From NCBI RefSeq assembly GCF_005047355.1, contig NZ_SUMC01000025.1, forward strand, positions 1 to 64,000: a stretch of DNA of 64,000 nt, given 5' to 3'. The stretch's first letter is position 1. The number at the start of each line of letters is the position of its first letter. Below the pieces are notes generated by a model. The model was not told the origin of the DNA. It worked only from the letters and a program-made list of their open reading frames with translations, and did no database searches. This DNA is from Actinacidiphila oryziradicis (GTDB taxonomy: Bacteria > Actinomycetota > Actinomycetes > Streptomycetales > Streptomycetaceae). The translations under genes and the position numbers were made by a program. Positions 36,668-45,047 of the stretch are shown here, in pieces.

Positions 36668-36701
36668 GAAGGGCGCGCACGGTTTTCCGTACGCGCCCTT
36701 C
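36668..36701 (-). terminator. terminator of the minus-strand gene at 36718-37521
   Basis: A 15-bp stem (36668-36682 with 36687-36701) with one mismatch and a TTTT loop. Read on the minus strand it lies 17 bases after the stop and is followed by TTCTTG. Likely intrinsic terminator. Confidence 0.7.
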
Positions 36702-36717
36702 GGTGGGTGACGATGGC

Positions 36718-37521
36718 TCAGGTGCCGGAGAGCGGCATGGTTGCGCCGACCAGCACGCCATGGCGGGCGGCCCGGTCCAGGGCGTCGGCCAGCAGGTCCT
36801 CACGCGGCTGCTGGCCGATGGAGCCGACCGGGGCCGCATAGACGTACACCTCGTTGGACTTGTTGACCGCCTGCCGCCAGCCCTCGCTGACCGGCAGTGG
36901 CTGGTGCGCCTGCCACCAGGCACCGGCGGAACCGGGCTGGAGGATGGCGTGCAGCTGGCCCATGGCGAGCAGCACCGACCAGCCGGCGAGTGGTGATGGC
37001 GGTGCTGACAGGTCGTTGACCGGCAGAAAGCCCTGCTCGATGAGGAGCGGGAGAAAGTCGTCGCCGGGGCCGCCCTGTCCCGGGCGGGCGACCGGGCCGG
37101 TCGGCTCGATCACCAGTGCGGGGCGCACATCGCCCTGTACCAGGACCAGTCCGCAGGTGATTCCGAGCACCGCCTGGCGCGGCGCCAGAACAGGCGCGGC
37201 CGGCACCGAGGGGGCGACAGCGACCGAGGGCGCGGCGCTCCCGCCGTTGCTCGTGATGCTCTGCACCGCGCCCTGGAGCTGCTGCTCCGACACCGGGACG
37301 ATCTGGGACGGAATGCAGGTGGCGTGGGCGAACGCGAGCACGGCGGTCTCCTCGCCCACGAAGAGCACCGTACTGGTGCGCTCCTGCGAGGTGTTGCCGG
37401 GAGTGCGACAGGAGGTGCAGTCGTATGTGCCCGGCGCGCTCTCGCCTGCGAGCAGACGCTGCGCCTCCTCTTCGCCGATCTCGGCTCGTACCTCGTCGCT
37501 GACGTCGAGCATGGGCGGCAC
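36718..37521 (-). CDS. conserved hypothetical protein with CxxC motif
   Basis: 267 aa from the GTG at 37521, close behind AAGGAGG on the minus strand; an ATG three codons later is the alternative. The N-terminus has LDVSDEVRAEIGEEEAQRLL, then CTSCRTPG, a possible zinc-binding knuckle, and LFVGEETAVLAFAHATCIPSQ. A Pro/Ala linker (~105-120) leads to a second domain with ITCGLVLVQGDVRPALVIEP, FLPLLIEQGFLPV and a C-terminal VYVYAAPVGSIGQQPREDLLADAL. No signal peptide or known family. Codon use is normal for the genome. Function unknown. Confidence 0.75.
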   Translation of the reverse strand: MPPMLDVSDEVRAEIGEEEAQRLLAGESAPGTYDCTSCRTPGNTSQERTSTVLFVGEETAVLAFAHATCIPSQIVPVSEQQLQGAVQSITSNGGSAAPSVAVAPSVPAAPVLAPRQAVLGITCGLVLVQGDVRPALVIEPTGPVARPGQGGPGDDFLPLLIEQGFLPVNDLSAPPSPLAGWSVLLAMGQLHAILQPGSAGAWWQAHQPLPVSEGWRQAVNKSNEVYVYAAPVGSIGQQPREDLLADALDRAARHGVLVGATMPLSGT

Positions 37522-37633
37522 GGAAGCCTCCTTGACTGTGCGGCTACGGCTCCTTCGCCGGGCTCTGCCCGGCACGCAGTTAACAACGGAAGACCTGCGG
37601 TGGGAGTCACGCCCTTTCCCTATCCGGATCGCC

Positions 37634-37872
37634 TTAGAGGCCGCGCGAATAGGTGGGGCGGCGTCGCGTGCCGATGGGCGGCGCCTGGAAGTGTTGCCGT
37701 CGGTGTCGGTCGACGACTCTCCCCCAGACTCCGTCCGGGAGGTGCCCCCACCAAGCTCTCGGCTCCGCTCGAGCAGGGGGCACCCCCATCGCGTCGCCTC
37801 CTTCCTCCGCCTTGCCAGACTTGCCCCTCGCCCCGCTCCTTCCTCCACCCCACCTATTCGCGCGGCCTCTTA
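37634..37872. mobile_element. MITE-like element with 22-23-bp perfect terminal inverted repeats
   Basis: 37636-37658 and 37848-37870 are exact reverse complements (23 nt, core GGCCGCGCGAATAGGTGGGG). Taking a 22-bp TIR, the 233-bp element is flanked by TTA on both sides (37634-37636, 37870-37872), as a target duplication would be. The interior holds a CTCCCCC...GGGAGG hairpin element but no transposase. Could instead be a large cruciform or terminator region; comparison with other genomes would decide. Confidence 0.5.
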
Positions 37873-38249
37873 TTCAAGCCCGTCCGGGGGTCGGGGGACA
37901 ACGCACGGGGTTCTGCGGGTGGCTCTGGGCGGTGTCTCGCCCATCGAGCCGGAGATGGCCAAGGGCTCGCTCCTGGCGGTCTCCTCGACAACGACGGCCT
38001 GCTGGTGCCGCCGCGTGACATCGGCGAACCTTGGAGGCCTCGCGGTGGGTGTGGTGTACGGAGGTAAGGACGTGGCCAAGGCGGGGATTCGCAGAGCCGG
38101 GAAGCCGGCCGGGTAAGAGGCCGCCCGCCGCAAGCCGGGCGCCACCGTCGCGGCCGGTACCGCCGCGCTCGTCCTGGTCGCTGTCCCCGCGGTGACCGGC
38201 AGCAGCGTGCCGCACGCGGCGTCCTACGAGTCCCCACCGGTCGCACCGC
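37873..38249. other. intergenic, downstream of ctaD
   Basis: About 375 bases with no supported gene. A plus-strand stretch (about 38120-38240) reads like a signal peptide (GTAALVLVAVPAVTGSS) but has an upstream stop and no start codon, so it is at most a relic. Confidence 0.4.
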
Positions 38250-39929
38250 TCAATGCGATGGCGCCTCCGCCTCGGCGTCCGCCGCTTCGATCTGCGCCAC
38301 CTCCGGGTGGTGCAGATCGAACGCGGGCGACTCGGACCGGATCCTCGGCAGCGTCGTGAAGTTGTGCCGGGGCGGCGGGCACGCGGTCGCCCACTCCAGC
38401 GAGCGGCCGAAGCCCCACGGGTCGTCGACCCCGACCTTCTGTCCGTACTTCGCCGTCTTCCACACGTTGTAGACGAACGGCAGCGTCGAGGCGCCCAGCA
38501 GGAACGACCCGATGGTCGAGATCGTGTTGAGGGTGGTGAAGCCGTCCGCGGCCAGATAGTCCGCGTACCGGCGCGGCATTCCTGACACGCCGAGCCAGTG
38601 CTGCACCAGGAACGTGGTGTGGAAGCCGACGAACAGCGTCCAGAACTGGATCTTCCCCAGCCGCTCGTCGAGCAGGTTCCCGGTGAACTTCGGCCACCAG
38701 AAGTAGAACCCGCCGAAGGTCGCGAAGACCACCGTCCCGAACACCACGTAGTGGAAGTGCGCCACCACGAAATACGTGTCTGTGACATGGAAGTCCAGCG
38801 GCGGTGAGGCCAGGACGACCCCGGTCAGCCCGCCGAACAGGAAGCTCACCAGAAAGCCGACCGCCCACAGCATCGGGGTCTCGAACGACAGAGAACCGCG
38901 CAGCATCGTGCCGATCCAGTTGAAGAACTTCACCCCTGTCGGCACCGCGATCAGGAACGACATGAGGGAGAAGAACGGGAGCAGCACCGATCCGGTGGCG
39001 AACATGTGGTGCGCCCACACCACCATGGACAGCCCGGTGATGGCCATCGTCGCCGCGATCAGGGTGATGTAGCCGAACATCGGTTTGCGGGCGAAGACCG
39101 GGATGATCTCGCTGATGATGCCGAAGAAAGGCAGCGCGATGATGTACACCTCGGGGTGGCCGAAGAACCAGAACAGGTGCTGCCACAGCAGGGCCCCGCC
39201 GCTCGAAGGCTCGAAGACCAGCGATCCGAAGCGCCGGTCCGCCTCCAGGCAGAGCAGCGCCGCGGCCAGCACCGGGAAGGCCATCAGGATCATGACCGAG
39301 GTGAAGAGTGTGTTCCAGGTGAAGATCGGCATCCGGAACATCGTCATCCCCGGTGCGCGCATGCCGATGATCGTGGTCAGGAAGTTCACCGCGCCCAGGA
39401 TCGTGCCGAAGCCGGCCAGCGCCAGGCCCATGATCCACAGATCGGCGCCGATTCCAGGCGAGTGTGCTGCGCTGTTCAACGGGGCGTAGGCGGTCCAGCC
39501 GAAGCTGGCACCGCCCTCCGGTACGACCAGGCCCCCCAGCACCATCAGCCCGCCGATGAGGAAGAGCCAGTACGAGAGCATGTTCAGCCGGGGGAAGGCG
39601 ACATCCGGCGAGCCGATCTGCAGCGGCATGATCTCGTTCGCGAAACCGGCGAAGGTCGGGGTCGCGAAGAGCAGCAGCATGATGGTGCCGTGCATGGTGA
39701 ACAACTGGTTGTACTCGTCGTTCGTGAGGATCTGCAGCCCTGGGCGGGCCAGCTCGGCGCGCATGAAGAGCGCCATCACTCCGGCCGCCAGGAAGAAGCC
39801 GAACGAGGTGATCAGGTACAGGTGGCCGATCTTCTTGTGGTCGGTGGTGGTCAGCCAGTCGACGATCAGCCGCCCCGGCCGCCGCGCCTTTACCGGTTCG
39901 GCAGTCGCCTCCGCGGTGTACGACCCCAT
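38250..39929 (-). CDS. ctaD: cytochrome c oxidase subunit I (stand-alone copy)
   Basis: 559 aa from the ATG at 39929, six bases after GCGAGGGG; an in-frame GTG at 39953 is possible. About 12 transmembrane helices. Key ligands are present: MHGTIMLLLF (haem a His), WFFGHPEVYI (CuB His and the His-Tyr cross-link Tyr), VWAHHMF (two CuB His) and VAHFHYVVFG (haem His pair). The K-channel and D-channel regions appear intact. No ctaC, ctaE, ctaF or qcr gene is nearby, so it is probably a second, paralogous subunit I beside the main cta-qcr cluster elsewhere in Streptomyces genomes. Confidence 0.94.
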   Translation of the reverse strand: MGSYTAEATAEPVKARRPGRLIVDWLTTTDHKKIGHLYLITSFGFFLAAGVMALFMRAELARPGLQILTNDEYNQLFTMHGTIMLLLFATPTFAGFANEIMPLQIGSPDVAFPRLNMLSYWLFLIGGLMVLGGLVVPEGGASFGWTAYAPLNSAAHSPGIGADLWIMGLALAGFGTILGAVNFLTTIIGMRAPGMTMFRMPIFTWNTLFTSVMILMAFPVLAAALLCLEADRRFGSLVFEPSSGGALLWQHLFWFFGHPEVYIIALPFFGIISEIIPVFARKPMFGYITLIAATMAITGLSMVVWAHHMFATGSVLLPFFSLMSFLIAVPTGVKFFNWIGTMLRGSLSFETPMLWAVGFLVSFLFGGLTGVVLASPPLDFHVTDTYFVVAHFHYVVFGTVVFATFGGFYFWWPKFTGNLLDERLGKIQFWTLFVGFHTTFLVQHWLGVSGMPRRYADYLAADGFTTLNTISTIGSFLLGASTLPFVYNVWKTAKYGQKVGVDDPWGFGRSLEWATACPPPRHNFTTLPRIRSESPAFDLHHPEVAQIEAADAEAEAPSH

Positions 39930-40111
39930 CGTCGCCCCCTCGCCATCCGACACTCATGCCGCCTGGCACCCAGGCAATCACCCACCGTGCGTGCGGCCCC
40001 GCCCGGCGCGCTAGGGCGCGTAAGGAATCTGGCCGCGGTCACCGGCCCGCAGTAGCGTGCCCGTCAGGCCGGCGCCGCTGCCGGCCGTGCAAGAGGAAAT
40101 GGAGCAGGCAT

Positions 40112-41635
40112 ATGACGGTCTATCAGCCTCCTGGAAGCCCTGGCGGCCCCGCCTCCTACGCACCCCGCTACGAGAACTGGATCGGCGGCGCATGGACCGC
40201 CCCGGTCGAGGGCGGTTACTTCGAGAACCCGTCGCCGGTCACCGGCGAGGTCTTCACCGAGGTCGCCCGGTCCACCGCCGCCGATGTCGAGCTGGCCCTC
40301 GACGCCGCCCACGCGGCCGCCCCGGCCTGGGCCCGTACCTCTCCCGCCGAGCGGGCCGCCGTCCTCAACCGGATCGCCGACCGGATGGAGCAGCACCTCA
40401 CCGAACTCGCCGTCGCCGAGGTCTGGGACAACGGCAAACCCGTCCGCGAGGCCCTCGCCGCCGATCTCCCGCTCGCCATCGACCACTTCCGCTACTTCGC
40501 GGGCGCCATCCGCGCCCAGGAGGGCTCCATCGCGCAGATCGACGACGACACGGTCGCCTACCACTTCCAGGAGCCGCTAGGAGTCGTCGGCCAGATCATC
40601 CCCTGGAACTTTCCGATCCTCATGGCGGTCTGGAAGCTCGCCCCGGCGCTGGCCGCGGGCAACACGGTCGTTCTCAAGCCCGCCGAGCAGACCCCCGCCT
40701 CCATCATGTTCCTGGTCGGACTGATCCAGGACCTGATCCCCCCGGGAGTTCTCAACGTCGTCAACGGTTTCGGCACCGAAGCCGGCCGACCGCTCGCCTC
40801 CAGCGGCCGGGTCGCCAAGATCGCCTTTACCGGTGAGACCACCACCGGCCGGCTGATTATGCAGTACGCCAGCCAGAACATCATCCCGGTGACTCTGGAG
40901 CTCGGCGGGAAGAGCCCCAATGTCTTCTTCGCGGATGTGGCGGCCGAACCCGACGAGTTCTACGACAAGGCACTCGAAGGCTTCACGATGTTCGCCCTCA
41001 ACCAGGGTGAGGTCTGCACCTGCCCCTCGCGGGCGCTCATCCAGTCCTCGATCTACGACCGCTTCCTCGGCGACGGTCTGGAGCGCACCCGCGGCCTCAA
41101 ACAGGGCAACCCCCTGGACACCGAGACGCAGGTCGGAGCCCAGGCGAGCAACGATCAGCTGGAGAAGATCCTCTCCTACATCGACATCGGTACCGCCGAG
41201 GGCGCCAAGCTCCTCACCGGCGGCGAGCGGATCGACCCGGGCGGGGCCTTCTCGGGGGGCTACTACGTGGCTCCGACGATCTTCGAGGGCGACAACAGCA
41301 TGCGGATCTTCCAGGAGGAGATCTTCGGCCCGGTCGTGTCCGTGACCCGCTTCGAACAGCTCGAAGACGCCGTGGGTATCGCGAACGACACCCTCTACGG
41401 TCTCGGGGCAGGGGTGTGGACGCGGGACATGAACACCGCCTATCGGGCCGGGCGGGCCATCCAGGCCGGCCGGGTTTGGACCAACTGCTTCCATGCCTAT
41501 CCCGCGCACGCGGCCTTCGGGGGATACAAGAACTCCGGGATCGGGCGGGAGACCCACAAGATGATGCTTGACCACTATCAGCAGACGAAGAATCTGCTGG
41601 TCAGTTATGCAACGACCGGGCTCGGGCTGTTCTGA
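40112..41635 (+). CDS. aldehyde dehydrogenase (AldB/acetaldehyde dehydrogenase II type)
   Basis: 507 aa from the ATG at 40112 (GGAG at 40101-40104). NAD-dependent ALDH fold: IPWNFPILMAVWKLAPAL (~165), FTGETTTGRLI, TLELGGKSPN with the general-base Glu (~266), and NQGEVCTCPSRALI with the nucleophile Cys (~302). The CTC pair and FGGYKNSGIGRETHK near the end are typical of the AldB/ExaC group that oxidises acetaldehyde and other short aldehydes. The DUF779 gene follows 72 bases later, a pairing seen in many bacteria. Confidence 0.93.
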   Translation: MTVYQPPGSPGGPASYAPRYENWIGGAWTAPVEGGYFENPSPVTGEVFTEVARSTAADVELALDAAHAAAPAWARTSPAERAAVLNRIADRMEQHLTELAVAEVWDNGKPVREALAADLPLAIDHFRYFAGAIRAQEGSIAQIDDDTVAYHFQEPLGVVGQIIPWNFPILMAVWKLAPALAAGNTVVLKPAEQTPASIMFLVGLIQDLIPPGVLNVVNGFGTEAGRPLASSGRVAKIAFTGETTTGRLIMQYASQNIIPVTLELGGKSPNVFFADVAAEPDEFYDKALEGFTMFALNQGEVCTCPSRALIQSSIYDRFLGDGLERTRGLKQGNPLDTETQVGAQASNDQLEKILSYIDIGTAEGAKLLTGGERIDPGGAFSGGYYVAPTIFEGDNSMRIFQEEIFGPVVSVTRFEQLEDAVGIANDTLYGLGAGVWTRDMNTAYRAGRAIQAGRVWTNCFHAYPAHAAFGGYKNSGIGRETHKMMLDHYQQTKNLLVSYATTGLGLF

Positions 41636-41707
41636 GCGATCGTCCGAGCGGCTGTCCGAGGGCGGGGGCTCTGGCGCCTCCGCCCTGCTCGGGCGCACCC
41701 TGACGGA

Positions 41708-42091
41708 ATGACCGCATCGCAGGCGAACCGGGTCTCGCTCACTCCCGAGGCCGCACAGCTGCTGCGCAGCCTCGCGGGCCGCCACGGCCCGCTGATGTTC
41801 CACCAGTCCGGCGGCTGCTGCGACGGCAGCTCGCCGATGTGCTTCCAGGCCGGGGAGTTCCTGACCGGGGACGCGGATGTGCACCTCGGTGACCTGGACG
41901 TGTCCGGAATGGATCCGGTGCCCGTCTGGATGTCGCGGGACCAGTTCGCGTACTGGAGCCACACGCATCTGACGATCGACGTGGTGCGGGGCCGTGGCAG
42001 CGGCTTCTCGCTGGAGGCCCCGACCGGCAATCGCTTCCTCATTCGCTCCCGGCTGCTGACCGATGACGAGTTGGATGCGCTGGGCACGTGA
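41708..42091 (+). CDS. DUF779 family protein
   Basis: 127 aa from the ATG at 41708. The conserved segment LMFHQSGGCCDGSSPMC (about 31-47) holds three Cys in a metal- or thiol-type cluster, followed by FLTGDADVHLGDL and the HLTIDVVRGRGSGFSLEAP strand pair with RFLIRSRLLT. DUF779 genes nearly always sit beside AldB-type aldehyde dehydrogenases, so a role as partner, maturation or redox factor is likely but unproven. Probably in the same operon as the dehydrogenase. Confidence 0.88.
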   Translation: MTASQANRVSLTPEAAQLLRSLAGRHGPLMFHQSGGCCDGSSPMCFQAGEFLTGDADVHLGDLDVSGMDPVPVWMSRDQFAYWSHTHLTIDVVRGRGSGFSLEAPTGNRFLIRSRLLTDDELDALGT

Positions 42092-42274
42092 TGTGCAGAA
42101 GCTGTGTGCTCGTTGTTTCCCGGAATTCCACTCATGGTTGACCGGGGAGTAATTCCGAGCCCTCTGAGAATTACATGAGAGACAGAAAATAATCCCCGAA
42201 AGACTGAAGGGGCCACATCAAACCCGGTAGCGGAATCTGTGACAGAAGTGTGACGATCATCTACGGTGGCGGGT

Positions 42275-42490
42275 ATGGCACCCATTCCTGGCCCCGGACA
42301 GCAGCCGCAGGACGACCTGGAGATCTACGTCGGTCTCATCTCGACGGAAGCGGAAGAACGCGCCCGGGGGCGAGGCTGGGCCAAGGTACGCGCCCTTCCG
42401 CCGGGCGCGATCATCACCATGGAGTACCAGGCGGGACGGCTGAACTTCACGGTCACCGATGGTGTGGTGACGCGCTGCTGGAGCGGCTGA
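42275..42490 (+). CDS. peptidase inhibitor I78 family-like protein
   Basis: 71 aa from the ATG at 42275 (a GTG three codons upstream is in frame). The C-terminal 50 residues fit the I78 inhibitor fold: GRGWAKVRALPPGAIIT, then MEYQAGRLNFTVTDGVVTRC with the usual R-L-N and closing CW. There is no signal peptide, so it would act inside the cell unless exported otherwise. The preceding 180 bases (42092-42274) are unusually A/T-rich, and contain a GGAATT/AATTCC repeat pair. Confidence 0.75.
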   Translation: MAPIPGPGQQPQDDLEIYVGLISTEAEERARGRGWAKVRALPPGAIITMEYQAGRLNFTVTDGVVTRCWSG

Positions 42491-42531
42491 GCCCGCTGTG
42501 GAGCCGCGCCACGCCGCCGGATCGGCCGAGG

Positions 42532-43500
42532 TCAGCCGACGGAACCCCGGCCCCGGGTGGCGGGCTGGCCGATCGGCGCCGGGCGTGCCGGGCGCTCGAC
42601 GGGCGGGCGGCGGCTGCCGGTCGGGGTGACGGGGGTCCGCTCGTGCCGCGTGTTGTGCGGCCGGCTCGGGTAGTGCGGCTGGGCGGGGGCGTTGGCCGGC
42701 GCGCGCTGGGCGACCAGCTGCGGCCTGGGAGCGGCGGCGGTGACCGGCGGCAGAGGGGCCGGCGGGGGGAGGGCGGAGCGGCGCAGCCTGGCCCAGAAGC
42801 CGATCAGGAAGTCCTCGGCCATGGCCATCGCGGGCTCACACCAGGGCAGAGCCAGCAGGACCAGCAGACCGGCGGCCCAGCCGAGCAGTACATCGCTCAC
42901 CCAGTGCGTGCCGAGATATACGGTCGTCATGCCGACCCCGAGCGCCAGCAGGGCGGCGATCACCGAGGTCACCCGGCGGACCCCCGGGGTGGTCGCCAGA
43001 TAGGCGAGTACACCCCAGGTCACGACCGCATTCGCGGTGTGTCCGGAAGGAAATATATCGCCCCCGGCGAAGAGCTCAGGGGAGCCGACAGTGGTCGCGT
43101 AATGCGGGCCGAGCCGCCCCAGGCCGTACTTGACGGCCCCCACCGTTACGTTCAGCAGCAGCAGTGAGGTGCCCAGGACCAACAGCGGATGCAGGGTCCG
43201 CTGCCGCCAGGCGCGCCAGACCAGCCAGGCCGCGACCATCGCGGCGGTCGGGCCGCGCTGGCCCAGCACCACGAAGTAGTCCAGGAAGGCATGGATCTGC
43301 GGCCACTGCTTGTACGGCCGCCACATCATGACCTGCCAGTCGAGCGTGACCAGCTTGGAGGAGGTGACCACGGCAACCACGATGGCCACGTAGGACACCA
43401 GCGTGGCGCCGAACAGCACGAAGCGTGTTCGGCCCATGCGCAGGAGGGCGCTGGCTGTCTCGGGCTCCTCCAAGGCGGGAACCTTCTCATGGATACGCAC
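42532..43500 (-). CDS. PAP2 family membrane phosphatase
   Basis: 322 aa from the GTG at 43500 (no ribosome site; possibly leaderless). Five or six transmembrane helices occupy residues ~28-235. Phosphatase motifs: KYGLGRLGP in place of KxxxxxxRP, FPSGHTANA (SGH), and the YLGTHWVSDVLLG version of the SRxxxxxHxxxD motif, in which the Arg is replaced. The C-terminal ~85 residues are Pro/Arg/Ala-rich and cytoplasmic. Typical substrates are phosphatidic acid or undecaprenyl pyrophosphate; the altered motifs make activity uncertain. Confidence 0.85.
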   Translation of the reverse strand: MRIHEKVPALEEPETASALLRMGRTRFVLFGATLVSYVAIVVAVVTSSKLVTLDWQVMMWRPYKQWPQIHAFLDYFVVLGQRGPTAAMVAAWLVWRAWRQRTLHPLLVLGTSLLLLNVTVGAVKYGLGRLGPHYATTVGSPELFAGGDIFPSGHTANAVVTWGVLAYLATTPGVRRVTSVIAALLALGVGMTTVYLGTHWVSDVLLGWAAGLLVLLALPWCEPAMAMAEDFLIGFWARLRRSALPPPAPLPPVTAAAPRPQLVAQRAPANAPAQPHYPSRPHNTRHERTPVTPTGSRRPPVERPARPAPIGQPATRGRGSVG

Positions 43501-43745
43501 CTAATCGACGTTACAGCGTGTGACAGGTGAGTTCGGGCAATCGAGAGTCTTTGTGATAACGATGTGATGTGGAGTGTGTCTCATTCGGGACATTGTCCGG
43601 CTGTTTCGGCGGAATCCCCAAAGTTTCCGATCTCATGTTTGAGCATCTCTCAGACCCCTTCCGGCGCTTTTATTCTTTTCTTACGGCCGTGTTTATCAGC
43701 CAGTACTGGACCGGCGGCCCCGCGTGACTAGTACATAATCGGCCC
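43501..43745. promoter_or_regulatory. A/T-rich divergent promoter region
   Basis: 245 bases between divergent PAP2 and GT-C genes, clearly richer in A/T than its surroundings (e.g. TTTTATTCTTTTCTTACGG). TACATAAT at 43732-43739 ends seven bases before the GTG at 43746, so it may be the -10 of a leaderless transcript of the GT-C gene. No gene seen. Confidence 0.5.
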
Positions 43746-44903
43746 GTGCTTGACGTTGCTGACCCCACCACCGCACAGCCGGTCCGCGCCGCGCTGCGCC
43801 GCGCCGCCCCCGCTCTGCTCGCGTACGCCGCGGTGCGGCTGCTCGGTGTCGTCGTCCTCGCGAGCTGGGGCCTGGTGGAGGGCGAGGGCTGGCACCAACT
43901 CCTCTCCGCGCGTTGGGACTCCCTCTGGTACACCCGCATTGCCGAGGAGGGATACGGCTACACGCTCTACCTCCCTGATGGCCGGATTCATTCGAACCTT
44001 GCCTTCTTCCCGCTGCTTCCCTGGCTGGAAAGAACCGTCGCCGCGATCACCCCGCTCGCCCCCGCCGACGCCGGGCTGGCGGTCAGCTGGTTCTCCTCAC
44101 TCGCCGCCGCCTGGGGGATCTTCGCTGTCGCGGACCGGTTGTACGGCCGCCGCACCGGAATCGCCCTCGCCGTGCTGTGGGCCGTCCTGCCCACCGGGAT
44201 CGTCCAGTCGATGGCGTACAGCGAGTCGCTCTTCACCGCGCTGGCCGCCTGGGCGGTCTACGCCCTGCTCACCCGCCGCTGGGTATGGGCGGGCGGCCTC
44301 GCCGCGCTCGCCGGGCTGACCCGGCCGGTCGGCCTCGCGGTCGTCGCCGCGGTCTGGGTCACCGCCGCCGTGGCGCTGCGCCCCGAGGGATGGCGCGGGC
44401 CGTGGCGGAGCCCGTCCGGGCCGGCCCTCGGCATGGCGATCGCGCCGCTCGGCTGGCTGGGCTACGTCGCCTGGACCGGCGCGCGCACCGGCAGCCCGCT
44501 CGGCTACCTCGACATCCAGCACCAGTGGGGCAACGGTTTCGACGGCGGCCTCGCCTTCGCCGGCTTCGTCCGGGACAACCTCACGGGCCCCTTCCCGCTG
44601 GCCGGAATCGGGCTGCTCGCCGCCATCGCGCTGGTCGGCTGGCTGTACGTCCTGTGCGTACGGCAGCACCAGCCGCTGCCGCTGCTCGTCCTCTGCGGTG
44701 TCGTGGCCGCCCTCGCCCTCGCCGGGTCCGGGTACTTCGGCTCCAAGCCCCGGCTGCTGATGCCGGCGTTCCCCCTGCTGCTGCCGCCCGCCGCCGCGCT
44801 CGCCCGGATCCGTACCACGCCCGCGGTCCTGATCCTGGGCTGCGCCGCACTCGCCTCCGCGGTCTACGGAGCCTTCTGGCTGCACGGCTCGGGGCCCCCT
44901 TGA
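43746..44903 (+). CDS. GT-C type glycosyltransferase (PIG-V/mannosyltransferase-like)
   Basis: 385 aa, GTG start at 43746 directly behind a -10-like box, suggesting a leaderless mRNA. About ten hydrophobic helices. The first extracytoplasmic loop has ARWDSLWYTRIAEEGYGYT, the acidic D-x-W motif of GT-C/PIG-V-like mannosyltransferases. Other landmarks are AWAVYALLTRRWVWAGGLAALAGLTRP and the late GSGYFGSKPRLLMPAFPLL. It probably moves mannose from a polyprenyl-phosphate donor to protein or lipid outside the membrane. Substrate unknown. Confidence 0.85.
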   Translation: MLDVADPTTAQPVRAALRRAAPALLAYAAVRLLGVVVLASWGLVEGEGWHQLLSARWDSLWYTRIAEEGYGYTLYLPDGRIHSNLAFFPLLPWLERTVAAITPLAPADAGLAVSWFSSLAAAWGIFAVADRLYGRRTGIALAVLWAVLPTGIVQSMAYSESLFTALAAWAVYALLTRRWVWAGGLAALAGLTRPVGLAVVAAVWVTAAVALRPEGWRGPWRSPSGPALGMAIAPLGWLGYVAWTGARTGSPLGYLDIQHQWGNGFDGGLAFAGFVRDNLTGPFPLAGIGLLAAIALVGWLYVLCVRQHQPLPLLVLCGVVAALALAGSGYFGSKPRLLMPAFPLLLPPAAALARIRTTPAVLILGCAALASAVYGAFWLHGSGPP

Positions 44904-45047
44904 TCCTGGGGGAGTGATCTGGGCCACGTAGTACTCGGCCATACTCGCGTACTCTGTCGTTTCACTCTCGTACGCCGCTGGGCTCCCCGGGACTGTCCCC
45001 CACCGTCTCCCCAGCGCGGCCGCGAGCGCACCGCTGGGAGGTATCTA

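Noticed and set aside
36320..36841. Plus-strand open frame of 173 codons
   Set aside because: It spans two better-supported minus-strand genes and the terminator between them, and matches no family.
38115..38240. Signal-peptide-like stretch before the end of ctaD
   Set aside because: No start codon in frame and a stop just upstream; at most a relic.
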